A program made the translations under genes and the position numbers. Below, piece after piece: positions 9,112 through 18,220 of a DNA stretch of 64,000 nucleotides. The notes beneath the pieces are model-generated. The model saw only the letters and a list, made by a program, of their open reading frames with translations, made no database searches and was not told where the DNA came from. Numbering within the stretch: position 1 is the first letter of the stretch; every line of letters starts with the position of its first letter. Origin of the DNA: Methanocorpusculum vombati (lineage in GTDB: Archaea; Halobacteriota; Methanomicrobia; Methanomicrobiales; Methanocorpusculaceae); assembly GCF_026891935.1 (NCBI RefSeq), contig NZ_JAPTGC010000009.1, positions 1-64,000 on the forward strand, written 5' to 3'.

Positions 9112-10032
9112 TTATTTCCGGTACAGGACAAGTCCTGCAAGGAGGGACAGAGGAACAAGAAGAACCGGCAGGGGAGACTGGGTTGGAACAGGTGTCTGCG
9201 TCCCGGTGGTTGGTTCTGATGTTGTTTCGGTTGTTGCCGGAGTGGTTCCCGCAGTGGTCGGCGGGACAGTAGTCGCAACAGTGGTGACGGTAGTTGTAGG
9301 AGGAACGGTTGTTTTGGTCGGGGTCGGGTTGAAGGTGATGGTCAGTCCCGGGTCGGTGACATCAGTATAGTCCATCGTGATAGAGTTGGATTTTTGTGCG
9401 TAGTTGCGGAAGGATGCAGGTTCGCTCCACTCCGCATAGATGGTGGTGGTCTTGCCCAGATCTTTTGGCCGGAAGGACTGGGTTGTCAGAACCTGGGCAC
9501 TATTGACAGGAATATCAGCAAAGTTGCTGCCCGAAACATACGTGGTCTCAGAACCGTCCGCACCCTGAAAAACGACGTTCACTTTGGCACCAAGACCGCT
9601 CGGACCAACATGCGGTGCATTGATCTTGACCTGATAATACTCCGTGTCAAGGAATCCCCACTGCTGCACAGAAGAGACACCGTCTTTTGCAAGAACAATG
9701 TCGATGGAGAGTTCCGGATAGTAGATCATGACCGTGCCGAGTTTGGTTCCCGAACTATCGACGGCATCCCACGAACCGGTATAACTGCCGACGGATGCGG
9801 CGAGCAGTTCAAAATTGGATGCATCCTGAACCACAATGGTGTTGAGAACGTTGTTGTTCGGATTGTACTGCAGCTGCGCGGTACCGACAAGATCACCAGT
9901 GAAGTTTATCCCGTTCTCGTACACAAAGAGCGTACTGCCGGAAGAAACACCGCGGGCTGCTGCCGGGGAAGCGACAAGGCTGACGGCAAGAAGACCAATC
10001 AGCAGGATCAGAAGAATGCGTTTTTGTTGCAT
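9112..10032 (-). CDS. Small S-layer-like surface protein with DUF3821-type domain
   Basis: This 306-residue protein has a signal peptide (about residues 1-26, ending A-A-A-R-G), a beta-rich domain, a Thr/Pro-rich linker at about 213-280, and a C-terminal hydrophobic anchor followed by Y-R-K. The domain at about 30-115 resembles the one in the three large S-layer proteins of this window: FVYE near the start, a G-S-Y-T-G-S-W segment and a YYPELSI segment. This supports a DUF3821-like family. The tail lacks the PGFGAF motif of the large proteins, having L-P-V-L-L-V-P-L-S-L-L-A-G-L-V-L-Y instead. It follows a pilin-like gene by 68 bases and may be co-transcribed. Probable cell-surface glycoprotein; exact role unknown. 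Confidence 0.75.
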   Translation of the reverse strand: MQQKRILLILLIGLLAVSLVASPAAARGVSSGSTLFVYENGINFTGDLVGTAQLQYNPNNNVLNTIVVQDASNFELLAASVGSYTGSWDAVDSSGTKLGTVMIYYPELSIDIVLAKDGVSSVQQWGFLDTEYYQVKINAPHVGPSGLGAKVNVVFQGADGSETTYVSGSNFADIPVNSAQVLTTQSFRPKDLGKTTTIYAEWSEPASFRNYAQKSNSITMDYTDVTDPGLTITFNPTPTKTTVPPTTTVTTVATTVPPTTAGTTPATTETTSEPTTGTQTPVPTQSPLPVLLVPLSLLAGLVLYRK

Positions 10033-10100
10033 GGAACATCCCTCAAAAGTATAGTGTGTATGTGGGTTGTAGGGACATAGATTGTTTGCGGAGAAAACGA

Positions 10101-10544
10101 TCAGGTGAAGGAAATTTTATTCGCATAGATCAGCGTCTCGGCCCCGTCCTGAAAGTGGCCGGTGATCAGAATAAAATGCTGGCCGGTCACACCCTTGGCA
10201 AGACCGGCGTAGAGGAGAGAAGCAGACCTGTCCCCGACGGATACCTGGCGTGTATCCTGACCGGCAGGAATTTCGACACCATCAATGTGCAGCGTTACAG
10301 AAGTAAGAGACGCTGCATCGTACTCCGGGTAGATGCTGACAACAACATCATTTCCCGAGAGCATCATCTGAACGTTAACCTTCCTTTCGTCTTCAAGGGA
10401 AACAACGGTCTCCGTCAAAACATAGATGCCGACACCCACCAGAAGCAGAATAATGCAAATGACTGCCAGAATAACAAGAACTACAGATCCACCGCGGGAA
10501 CCGGGAGACATATAATATGCCGCGGATGCAGCATGGTTTGTCAT
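10101..10544 (-). CDS. Small pilin-like single-pass membrane protein (paralogue of 19226-19639)
   Basis: This 147-residue protein has a short N-terminus with SPGS, one hydrophobic segment at about residues 20-43, and an extracellular beta-rich domain of about 100 residues. It aligns with the protein at 19226-19639 through SPGS, SG[ND]DVV, AASL[TS]SV, G[LM]AK and G-x-F-x-DG. The layout resembles archaeal pilin-like DUF1628-type proteins, but no clear class III signal peptide is seen. The frame extends to 10625; the ATG at 10542-10544 is chosen because its product begins shortly before the helix, as in the paralogue. It precedes the DUF3821-type gene. Function unknown. Confidence 0.6.
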   Translation of the reverse strand: MTNHAASAAYYMSPGSRGGSVVLVILAVICIILLLVGVGIYVLTETVVSLEDERKVNVQMMLSGNDVVVSIYPEYDAASLTSVTLHIDGVEIPAGQDTRQVSVGDRSASLLYAGLAKGVTGQHFILITGHFQDGAETLIYANKISFT

Positions 10545-10938
10545 AGGAAAACCCCTGCAGAACTTACGAACCGCACAGCTGAATGACCCGTTTGACATCC
10601 GCACAGAGAAGAAGAGTACATGCACCAGCTCCTACCGTGCGGGAAAAAACAGTAATTCCACACCATTCATGCGAGGTCTGCGGGGGGGGGGGCAAAAACC
10701 AAAATTTGAGCTTTAAATTTAAAAAGAATGCACAATGTGACGATTTTTCATTTACACCCATCCACTGACAATATCTCTCGTACACCACATCGACCCCCCA
10801 CACCGGACAGAAAAATCTGACAAGTAAGTCGTAGTATATATTCCGCTGGACTATCATTTAAAGAATAGTACTGTGACCGTGACGGGACCAGTACGGGCGA
10901 ACGCCTTATGCCAACCAACAGCCAACATACATACTCAC
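10545..10938. other. Divergent intergenic region with an 11-G tract
   Basis: This gap lies between the minus-strand pilin-like gene and the plus-strand trmY operon and holds no convincing gene. It contains a run of eleven G residues at 10682-10692 followed by an A/T-rich stretch (10700-10740). Possible TATA elements for trmY are near 10834-10842 (TAGTATATAT) and 10854-10862 (ATTTAAAG); neither can be preferred from sequence alone. Confidence 0.5.
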
Positions 10939-11508
10939 ATGCTCCGGTTTGCAATCCTCGGCCATAAGGCCACAACATCTCCAGACTTTTCCTTAAACGA
11001 CATGCCGGGAGGTGCAGGAAGAATGGATGTTTTATGCCGCTGCATCAACAGCTCCTTCTTCCTCAGTCACGATCTCCGCCGCAATACAGAATGCTATCTG
11101 ATCCTCGAGGGAGCCGAGCCGCACAAGACGCTCCGGTTCTCCGGCGAAACGATCCGGTCGCTGAACCCTGATGAGCGGAGTGCTGGCGCACTGATTAAGA
11201 AAGGATTGAGTACTCCTGCAGAACCGGAGTTCCGGAAAGCCGCCGATGGAATTGCAATCCGATCAGGAGGGCTTGCGGAGCTTTTACAGGAGTTTTCGTT
11301 TGCGGTTCTTGATGAGAACGGCAAAGACATCCGCGATGCAGAGACATTACCGGAGAATTTTATCCTGAGCGATCACATGAACTTCACCGAGGACGAAGAA
11401 GCATTACTCAAAGATCTTCCACGTTACTCGGTCGGGCCCCGTGTGCTGCATGCAGACCACACCATTACGGTGATCTTAAATGAGTTTGATCGGAGGGAGA
11501 GATCATGA
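10939..11508 (+). CDS. trmY: TrmY, tRNA (pseudouridine(54)-N(1))-methyltransferase
   Basis: This 189-residue SPOUT-class methyltransferase starts MLRFAILGHKATTSPDFSLN, typical of the DUF358/TrmY family. It methylates pseudouridine 54 in the T-loop of archaeal tRNAs to give N1-methylpseudouridine. The frame is open upstream from 10873, but the ATG at 10939 matches the family start. Its stop overlaps the pus10 start by four bases. Pus10 makes the pseudouridine at position 54, so substrate maker and modifier are translationally coupled. Confidence 0.9.
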   Translation: MLRFAILGHKATTSPDFSLNDMPGGAGRMDVLCRCINSSFFLSHDLRRNTECYLILEGAEPHKTLRFSGETIRSLNPDERSAGALIKKGLSTPAEPEFRKAADGIAIRSGGLAELLQEFSFAVLDENGKDIRDAETLPENFILSDHMNFTEDEEALLKDLPRYSVGPRVLHADHTITVILNEFDRRERS

Positions 11509-12746
11509 CGGACATTCTTGAAACGGTTCATCAGATTCTGGAGTACGGCGACATCTGCGACCACTGTCTGGGAAGACTGTTCGCAAAACGATCGTTTGGT
11601 TTAACCAACGAACAGCGGGGACATGCACTGCGGGTTGCCCATGCGCTTGCCTACAACATTCCGTTTGTCCCCTACGAGAAAGGTACCTGCTGGATCTGCA
11701 ACGATCTCTTCGACAGCGTCCCTGCATGGGCAGAAAAAGCAGCGGCCGCCATGCAGGATATTGAGTACTCCACATTTGTGATCGGTACCCGTGTCCCCCC
11801 GATGATGACAGAGTCCGAAGAGATGATCTGGTCGGACCTGTCCCTCGAACATCCCGAACCGATCAAATCCGAGATGAACCGTGAGGTCGGCAAAGCAGTA
11901 TCCGCCCTTACCGGAAAAAAGGGAGACCCGAAAAATCCGGAACTCACCGCCGTGCTGAACATCGCCGATGACTGCGTGGAACTGCAAATTGCATCCGTCT
12001 ACTTCTACGGCAGGTATCTCAAGTATGAACGGGGAATCCCGCAGACACACTGGGACTGCCGCGCATGCCGGGGAAAAGGCTGTGAAAAGTGTAACTTCAC
12101 CGGCAAACAGTACCCGACCTCAGTCGAAGAACTGATTGCAGAGATGCCAAAACAGATGTTTGCCGCAGAAAACGGAGTCTTACACGGATCCGGCAGAGAA
12201 GACATTGATGCCCTGATGATCGGTACCGGCAGACCATTTGTTATGGAGATGCAGAATCCGAAAATCCGAAACATAGATCTGCGGGAACTGGAATCTGCGA
12301 TTAATGCATCCGCCGCACCCCGTGTCCAGGTAAAACTGGAACGCTGGTCTGACAAAAAAACGGTGGAAATGCTTAAATCACACAAAGGGCATAAAACATA
12401 CAGGATTCTGGTCGATATAGACGACAGTATCTCTCTTGAAACAGTCCGGAATGCGGTATCAAAGCTGAAAGGAGCTTTGATTCACCAGCGCACGCCTGAA
12501 CGCGTAGCTCACCGCAGGGCGGATCTTGTCAGAGATAGAACAGTCGTTGATATCGAGTGTCTCGGAATAGAGGATTCCCTCTACCGCATCGAGGTTGTGG
12601 GAGAAGGCGGACTCTATATCAAAGAACTCGTATCAGGAGACGGGGGCCGAACAACCCCGAGTCTCGCTGAAATCCTCGCCGTCCCCGCCAAAGTTGTCGC
12701 GTTAGACGTGGTGCAGGTCGACGGAATTAATAACGGAGATGAGTAA
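11505..12746 (+). CDS. pus10: Pus10, tRNA pseudouridine(54/55) synthase
   Basis: This 413-residue protein is the archaeal tRNA pseudouridine synthase for T-loop positions 54 and 55. An N-terminal zinc-binding part with C18-x2-C21 and C62-x2-C65 precedes a THUMP-like region, and a C-rich insert ([12 protein letters not shown], about 185-196) follows. The catalytic motif [16 protein letters not shown] is at about 227-242 and carries the catalytic Asp. The C-terminal part has the expected pseudouridine synthase fold segments, including [17 protein letters not shown]. It overlaps trmY by four bases and is followed by rpl21e after two bases. Confidence 0.93.
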   Translation: MTDILETVHQILEYGDICDHCLGRLFAKRSFGLTNEQRGHALRVAHALAYNIPFVPYEKGTCWICNDLFDSVPAWAEKAAAAMQDIEYSTFVIGTRVPPMMTESEEMIWSDLSLEHPEPIKSEMNREVGKAVSALTGKKGDPKNPELTAVLNIADDCVELQIASVYFYGRYLKYERGIPQTHWDCRACRGKGCEKCNFTGKQYPTSVEELIAEMPKQMFAAENGVLHGSGREDIDALMIGTGRPFVMEMQNPKIRNIDLRELESAINASAAPRVQVKLERWSDKKTVEMLKSHKGHKTYRILVDIDDSISLETVRNAVSKLKGALIHQRTPERVAHRRADLVRDRTVVDIECLGIEDSLYRIEVVGEGGLYIKELVSGDGGRTTPSLAEILAVPAKVVALDVVQVDGINNGDE

Positions 12747-12748
12747 AA

Positions 12749-13042
12749 ATGGCAAAACATAACGGTATTAAGAAACGGACACGGTATAAGCTTCAGAAAG
12801 GTCTTCGTGAGCGCGGAATGCCGAACGTAACCTCGGTCATCCAGCACTTTGAAGAGGGGCAGAAGGTTCACATCGTCATTGAGCCAAGTGTGCAGAAGGG
12901 CATGCCGCACCCGCGTTTCCACGGCAAGACCGGCACGGTTCTTGGCCAGCGCGGTCGCGCCTGGCTTCTTGAGATCAAAGACGGCAATGCAACCAAAGTG
13001 GTCATCTCCCGTCCGCAGCACCTCAAGGCACAGAAATATTAA
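12749..13042 (+). CDS. rpl21e: Ribosomal protein eL21
   Basis: This 97-residue basic protein of the large ribosomal subunit has a typical start, [23 protein letters not shown], and the segment [19 protein letters not shown]. It is shared by archaea and eukaryotes. It lies two bases after pus10 and 42 bases before rpoF in an operon of RNA-processing and transcription genes. Confidence 0.96.
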   Translation: MAKHNGIKKRTRYKLQKGLRERGMPNVTSVIQHFEEGQKVHIVIEPSVQKGMPHPRFHGKTGTVLGQRGRAWLLEIKDGNATKVVISRPQHLKAQKY

Positions 13043-13084
13043 CCCCCAAATACTAATTTTACATTTACTTCAGGAGTCACAGGC

Positions 13085-13456
13085 ATGAAAGTGAAAAAAG
13101 TTATCAGCGAAGAAATGATGTCGCTGCCGGAGCTTCGCGAGGTGCTGATCTCAATTCGTGACCAGCGTGCCGGCGGAGACGGTGAGACGGAAACGTCTGC
13201 ACGGACGATGTCGTACGAGCTGCGCAAGAGTATCGATCATGCCGACAGTCTCGGAAAGTGCGATCCTGCAACCGCAAACGTCATTATTGACGAGTTGAAC
13301 GGTCTTGAGAAGATAAGACCGGAGATCGCCTACCGGATTGTCAATATCATGCCGGAAAGCCGCGACGAACTTCGCGCCATCTACGCAAAGGAACGGTACA
13401 CGCTTCTTCCGGAAGATCTGGATCAGATCCTTGATATACTCCGCCAGCATGCGTGA
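13085..13456 (+). CDS. rpoF: RpoF, RNA polymerase subunit F (Rpb4 homologue)
   Basis: This 123-residue helical protein is the archaeal Rpb4 homologue, which pairs with RpoE (Rpb7) to form the stalk of RNA polymerase. The order eL21-RpoF-DUF655-KsgA is widely conserved in Euryarchaeota. The C-terminal stretch with L-L-P-E-D-L-D-Q-I-L-D-I-L matches the HRDC-like end of the family. A good GGAGTCACAGGC-type leader precedes the ATG at 13085. Confidence 0.9.
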   Translation: MKVKKVISEEMMSLPELREVLISIRDQRAGGDGETETSARTMSYELRKSIDHADSLGKCDPATANVIIDELNGLEKIRPEIAYRIVNIMPESRDELRAIYAKERYTLLPEDLDQILDILRQHA

Positions 13457-13470
13457 GTGAGGTGCAAGTT

Positions 13471-14049
13471 ATGCCTCCAAAAACCGAGAGAGCCGACAAA
13501 AAGGAAGTCGAAGCTGTTGTACTGGATTTTCTTCAGTGGGGATATGCGGATGACAAACGCCCCTTAAACCAGCGGGAGCCGATTATCCTCGCGGTCGGCA
13601 CCGACCAGTTTAAACTGCTGGAGCTGATTCCCAAACGCAACTTTGCCATCAATCTGCATGACAAGGTGTACATCGGTGACGGCGAGCGGAAGATTGTCGA
13701 GCGGGTGAAGCGCCGGATCTCCTATGATGAACTGACCAATACCGCAAAAGGCGAACTTGAACCGGTGATCTCCATGATCATTGCAGAAAGTGAACCGCGG
13801 TTCGTGAAGTTCTATAACGAAGCAGTACCGATCAGTCTGAAACTGCACATGCTGAACCTTCTTCCGGGTTTTGGAAAGAAGACACTGACCGATACACTGA
13901 CCGAGCGGCAGAAGAAACCGTTCGAAAGCTTTGAAGATATCCGTTCCCGGGTGAAGACACTTGCAAAACCGGAGAAGTTTATTCTTGAACGGATTATGCT
14001 GGAGCTGGAAAACCCGGACGAGAAGTATCACCTCTTCACGTCAAAATGA
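13471..14049 (+). CDS. DUF655 family putative RNA-binding protein
   Basis: This 192-residue protein belongs to the DUF655 family, found in archaea between rpoF and ksgA. It has an N-terminal OB-like domain (about residues 40-85) and C-terminal helices with the helix-hairpin-helix-like segment LLPGFGKKTLTDTL at about 130-145. A nucleic-acid-binding role is likely but not proven. A GTG at 13453 would add six residues and overlap rpoF; the ATG at 13471 is preferred because GAGGTG lies at the right distance upstream. The stop overlaps ksgA by four bases. Confidence 0.87.
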   Translation: MPPKTERADKKEVEAVVLDFLQWGYADDKRPLNQREPIILAVGTDQFKLLELIPKRNFAINLHDKVYIGDGERKIVERVKRRISYDELTNTAKGELEPVISMIIAESEPRFVKFYNEAVPISLKLHMLNLLPGFGKKTLTDTLTERQKKPFESFEDIRSRVKTLAKPEKFILERIMLELENPDEKYHLFTSK

Positions 14050-14825
14050 AGGCTCCCAAAGATCAACATTTTTTAGTAGATGCAGACGCCGTTGCGCTGA
14101 TTGCAGATACCATTCCGGTAGCCGGCAGAAAGGTCCTTGAGATCGGCCCCGGCGGCGGAGTCTTAACCGCTGCACTGCTGGCACGCGGAGCAACGGTTCG
14201 TGCAGTGGAACTGGACGGATCGCTTTTGCCGAATCTTGAGCAGCGGTTTGCCGGACAGCTCGCATCCGGCCAGCTGCAGATAATCCGCGGTGATGCATCA
14301 AAGGTACCCCTGCCGGAGTTTGAGCTGGTGGTAGCAAACCTGCCGTACTCCATCTCTTCGAAGATTACGTTCCGGCTGCTGGAAACCGGTTTTGAATCAG
14401 CAGTACTGATGTACCAGCTGGAGTTCGGAAAGCGGATGATTGCACCGCCGGGAAACGGTGAGTATGGAAGACTCTCGGTGATGGCGCAGACGTATGCGGA
14501 TGTGGAAATGATTCTGGAACTTCCGCCCGAAGCATTCTCACCGCCGCCGGAGGTGTGGTCAATTGTGGTAAAGATTACCCCTCATGAACCGCCGGTACCA
14601 ATCAGAGATCGCAGTGTGCATGCCGTACTCGTCAGAGAACTCTTCTCCCACCGGAGAAAAACAATCCGGAACGGCCTTCGCGGTATGCAGAGCATCTACG
14701 GAACTGCCGTGATGACAAATCTCACCGAGGCACTGCCCGCAGAGCTGCTGGACAAACGACCGGAGATGTTGTCGGTAACAGATTTTATTGATCTTTCCAA
14801 CCGGTTATCTGTTCTGAGAGTATGA
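14046..14825 (+). CDS. ksgA: KsgA/Dim1, 16S rRNA dimethyladenosine transferase
   Basis: This 259-residue SAM-dependent enzyme dimethylates two adjacent adenosines near the 3' end of 16S rRNA during small-subunit maturation. It shows the family start DQHFLVD, SAM motif I LEIGPGGGVLT at 31-41, the acidic loop VELDGSL, and the catalytic motif NLPYSISS at 98-105. Length is normal. It overlaps DUF655 and mtq2 by four bases each, so the block is translationally coupled. Confidence 0.95.
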   Translation: MKAPKDQHFLVDADAVALIADTIPVAGRKVLEIGPGGGVLTAALLARGATVRAVELDGSLLPNLEQRFAGQLASGQLQIIRGDASKVPLPEFELVVANLPYSISSKITFRLLETGFESAVLMYQLEFGKRMIAPPGNGEYGRLSVMAQTYADVEMILELPPEAFSPPPEVWSIVVKITPHEPPVPIRDRSVHAVLVRELFSHRRKTIRNGLRGMQSIYGTAVMTNLTEALPAELLDKRPEMLSVTDFIDLSNRLSVLRV

Positions 14826-15466
14826 AACCGGATACCACACAAATCTATTTTCCCGCAGAGGACACACATCTGCTGATCCGTGCGGCTCTTGCCGAAGTGA
14901 AGACCTCCGATCGTGTACTGGAAGTCGGGACCGGATCTGGAGCTGTTGCCAAAGCAGTAATGACAGTTGCGCCGCAGACAATGGCAACGGAGATCAATCC
15001 GCATGCAGCAGCGTATGCGACGGCGGAGGGGGTAGCGGTTGTCCGGGGAAATCTGCTGGATCCTCTGAAAGGGGAGTTTGATCTGATTTTGTTCAATGCA
15101 CCCTATCTGCCGACGAGACCCGAAGAACGTATCAATGACTGGCTTGAGTTTGCGCTGGACGGAGGAGAGACCGGACGCGAGGTGATTGAACGGTTCCTGC
15201 CTGCGGCAGCAGATCGTCTTGCGAAGTTTGGACGGATTCTTCTGCTGGTTTCCTCAGCAACGGGACTTCCGGAACTGCTCGCACTGGGTAAACAGTACGG
15301 GATGATTAGCATCATTGCAGATTCGGAACAAATGGAAGACGGCGAGACATTATACGTCCTGCGCATCTCGCGGGATCTCTGCTGCATGGGAGATGACGGT
15401 AACCCGAACAGAAGAGATAAGACATCAGGAACACCATTGTGTTGGTATGACAACGCAGAAGATTGA
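14822..15466 (+). CDS. HemK/Mtq2-type N5-glutamine methyltransferase
   Basis: This 214-residue class I methyltransferase resembles archaeal Mtq2/HemK2, which methylates the glutamine of the GGQ motif in release factor aRF1. SAM motif I is VLEVGTGSGAV at about 32-42. The usual N-P-P-Y catalytic signature appears as N-A-P-Y at 92-95, a mild variant. The last 25-30 residues are not typical of the family and overlap the next gene by 20 bases. It follows ksgA by a four-base overlap, an order common in Euryarchaeota. Confidence 0.82.
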   Translation: MKPDTTQIYFPAEDTHLLIRAALAEVKTSDRVLEVGTGSGAVAKAVMTVAPQTMATEINPHAAAYATAEGVAVVRGNLLDPLKGEFDLILFNAPYLPTRPEERINDWLEFALDGGETGREVIERFLPAAADRLAKFGRILLLVSSATGLPELLALGKQYGMISIIADSEQMEDGETLYVLRISRDLCCMGDDGNPNRRDKTSGTPLCWYDNAED

Positions 15467-15680
15467 ATTTGGCGTTTCCGGTATGCACTGCGGAGGATGT
15501 TCCGGTCACCTGACAACGATGCTTGCGGAACTTCCGGGTGTTGCAGAGGTGAAGGTTGATCACGTTGCCGGGACAGCTTCGCTTTCGGTTGACTACGATC
15601 AGACAACATTTGAAGATATTACCGAATGTGTTCTGGATGCGGGCTTTGAAGTCGTACCCGGTTCATTGAAAAATTTCTGA
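15447..15680 (+). CDS. Heavy-metal-associated (HMA) domain protein, copper chaperone-like
   Basis: This 77-residue protein is a single ferredoxin-like HMA fold with the metal site G-M-H-C-G-G-C (Cys15 and Cys18) and the later L-P-G-V-A-E-V-K-V-D motif, as in CopZ and Atx1 chaperones. It probably binds Cu(I) or a similar thiophilic ion. No CopA-type ATPase or metal regulator lies next to it. The frame is open far upstream inside mtq2; the ATG at 15447 gives a protein of exact domain size. The ribosome binding site is weak. Confidence 0.8.
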   Translation: MTTQKIEFGVSGMHCGGCSGHLTTMLAELPGVAEVKVDHVAGTASLSVDYDQTTFEDITECVLDAGFEVVPGSLKNF

Positions 15681-15750
15681 CCATTTCTTTTTTGTACCCT
15701 TGTGCCGAATCCGACAAGTAATTACGCGAGTATGGTAATAAAAATAGGAT

Positions 15751-16095
15751 ATGGCCAGAACACTTTCCGAGCATGACATTGCACTGCTGCTAAAACTGGC
15801 ACCGGAGTGTGACACCCTGATCTGTAAGGGATCAGAGAATACATACCGATCTATTCTTCCGCCGGTGGCAAATCATTATGCAAAGGATGCAGACGATTTT
15901 GCAGTGCGGCTGAACCGTCTGACCGACGAGGAGTTGGTAACCCTCGTAGATATGATCCGGGAAGGAAAAGAGGGCATCAGCTGCATACCGGAGGAGTGTG
16001 CAGAAGTCTTGATCGAACAGGCACTTCGCCGCGTGGGGCCGGAGGCGGGAAACGAACTCTATGCTCTCTATGAGGCAGGAACCCAGTGCCTGTGA
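15751..16095 (+). CDS. Uncharacterised helical protein
   Basis: This 114-residue acidic protein has an alternating hydrophobic pattern suggesting four or five helices, no membrane segment and no recognised motif. Two cysteines in the first third and two more near the end are visible but not in a metal-site pattern. It starts ATG at 15751, 70 bases after the HMA gene, with a possible TATA-like stretch in between, so it may be its own unit. I do not recognise the family. Codon use matches its neighbours, so it is probably a real gene. Confidence 0.6.
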   Translation: MARTLSEHDIALLLKLAPECDTLICKGSENTYRSILPPVANHYAKDADDFAVRLNRLTDEELVTLVDMIREGKEGISCIPEECAEVLIEQALRRVGPEAGNELYALYEAGTQCL

Positions 16096-16212
16096 ACCCA
16101 TAGACTGAACGTATTTTTTGTGTACAAAAAAGATCATCGGAAAATATTCCTGCGGCAGCATTCACGCAACAAAAATAAAAAAATTTCCGGCAGGACGGTT
16201 CATCAGAACGGG

Positions 16213-16746
16213 TTAGTTCTTCTTTGAAACCATTGCCATAACAGATTCCGCAATGGCGATAACCTCTTCCTGATTGAATGTCTCGGAGTTGATAACGATA
16301 TCGTACGGCGAAGGATCCGCGATATCAATCTCATAGTACTCCATATAACGTGCGGCCTCGCAGGCTTCCCGATCAACGGTGGCGGCGCAGGCCTCTTCAG
16401 AGGTAAGATTTTCCCGCTCGGCAATGCGTTCTGCACGACAGTCGGGGGATGCATAGAGCAGAATTTTCAGATCAGCGTTCTCCACCATCCATCCGGCAAG
16501 ACGCCCTTCCAGAATGATGTTATCGCTTGCCTCGCCAATCTCTTTTTGCCGGGCATCGATTTTGAGATCGATCTCAGGATTTTCCTCCGCAAGTTTTCCA
16601 AAAGCGGCAAGGTCCATACCATGCTCCTTGGCAAGGCTGCGAAACACCTCACCGGCGGAAAGATACCGGAGACCATGTCTCTCGGCAAGCGCCTTGCCAA
16701 GAGAGGTGGTCCCCGAACCGGGTGATCCGCTGATCGTAATCCGCAT
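16213..16746 (-). CDS. cmk: Cytidylate kinase (archaeal type)
   Basis: This 177-residue P-loop kinase phosphorylates CMP and dCMP. The Walker A motif GSPGSGTTS is at 7-15; the LSAGEVFRSLAKEHGMDL region and the ILEGRLAGWM segment are typical of archaeal Cmk. It is 3 bases downstream of the DUF106 gene, in the order adkA-DUF106-cmk found in the archaeal spc/alpha ribosomal region. The usual rpl34e and rpl14e partners are absent here. Confidence 0.93.
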   Translation of the reverse strand: MRITISGSPGSGTTSLGKALAERHGLRYLSAGEVFRSLAKEHGMDLAAFGKLAEENPEIDLKIDARQKEIGEASDNIILEGRLAGWMVENADLKILLYASPDCRAERIAERENLTSEEACAATVDREACEAARYMEYYEIDIADPSPYDIVINSETFNQEEVIAIAESVMAMVSKKN

Positions 16747-16749
16747 TGG

Positions 16750-17379
16750 TTACATGCCTCCGATATTGAGGGCTTTTCTGATCACCTGAGTGATCACCAG
16801 AGAACAGAGCATATACCAGAGAATCCACAGCGGGAAGAACCCGAGATAGACATCAAAGTAACTGGACAGTCCTGCAAACGGGAGAATGATAGCATTGCTG
16901 AGGTCAGCGTGTGCCATGGTCAGATCAGTGGTCTGCGGAATGTGTTCAATCAGCCAGAAAAAGATCGGCACCGTCAGAACAAGGATATAAGCCATGGGCT
17001 TAAACTGCTGCTGACTCATTTCCATCTGTTCCGCCATCATTGCCTGCTGGCGTGCCTGCATCTTCTTGATGGCTTTCTCATCGCCGGAACGCTGTGCCTC
17101 GCGGAACAGGACGTTAAACTCCTTGAACTTTTCCTGATTTTCCCGCATCTTGTCGTAGTCGATGGTGTACTTCTGAATAAGGGAGGAGTACAGACCGGTA
17201 CAGGTTGCAAGAATCAGTACAAGTGCAAAGAACGGAAGACCAAGTGCAGCGAAGGGACCGACAATAATATCGACCACACCTGAGATAACGGCACGGGCTT
17301 CAGGCCAGCCGTAGAGAAGCATCATGCCAAAGACTACGGCGAGCGCGATGTACATTCCGTACTTTTTGCCGATTTCCAT
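16750..17379 (-). CDS. DUF106 membrane insertase, Oxa1/YidC superfamily
   Basis: This 209-residue membrane protein belongs to the archaeal DUF106 family, distant relatives of YidC/Oxa1 and eukaryotic EMC3/TMCO1 that help insert membrane proteins. Helices are at about 8-27, 41-64, 127-145 and 178-203, with a charged coiled region rich in Q, M and E at about 75-125 that matches the family's cytoplasmic hairpin. It lies 5 bases after adkA and 3 before cmk. Confidence 0.88.
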   Translation of the reverse strand: MEIGKKYGMYIALAVVFGMMLLYGWPEARAVISGVVDIIVGPFAALGLPFFALVLILATCTGLYSSLIQKYTIDYDKMRENQEKFKEFNVLFREAQRSGDEKAIKKMQARQQAMMAEQMEMSQQQFKPMAYILVLTVPIFFWLIEHIPQTTDLTMAHADLSNAIILPFAGLSSYFDVYLGFFPLWILWYMLCSLVITQVIRKALNIGGM

Positions 17380-17384
17380 TGAGA

Positions 17385-17963
<579 letters not shown>

Positions 17964-17987
17964 TCACTATTTCCCTATGTGAGAATC

Positions 17988-17995
17988 ATTTAAAG
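17988..17995 (-). promoter_or_regulatory. Probable TATA box of adkA-DUF106-cmk
   Basis: The minus strand reads CTTTAAAT about 31 bases before the adkA start. This gives a very short leader that still contains the GTGATC ribosome binding site. It fits adkA having become an independent unit. Confidence 0.45.
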
Positions 17996-18189
17996 TTTGG
18001 AGGGACAGGATAATAAATGTATTTTTAGGAAGGAGAACAGGATCGAAAGAGACGCACTGTCAGTTGGAAAAATCCTGCCGGTAACTATCCCCACCCAGGG
18101 ATCTTTTTCTTCAGTATGCCAAAAAGAACGAGACACGATCAATGAAGAACATTGTCTGTTCCTAAGGGCATCACTATGAGTGCAAACAC

Positions 18190-18198
18190 ATATATACC
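18190..18198 (+). promoter_or_regulatory. Probable TATA box of the solute-binding protein gene
   Basis: A T/A alternating element, CATATATAC, ends 23 bases before the ATG at 18221. At this distance the transcript would be leaderless or nearly so, which is common in archaea. No ribosome binding site precedes the ATG. Confidence 0.5.
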
Positions 18199-18220
18199 TA
18201 TTAGACACAGTGTTTGAACA

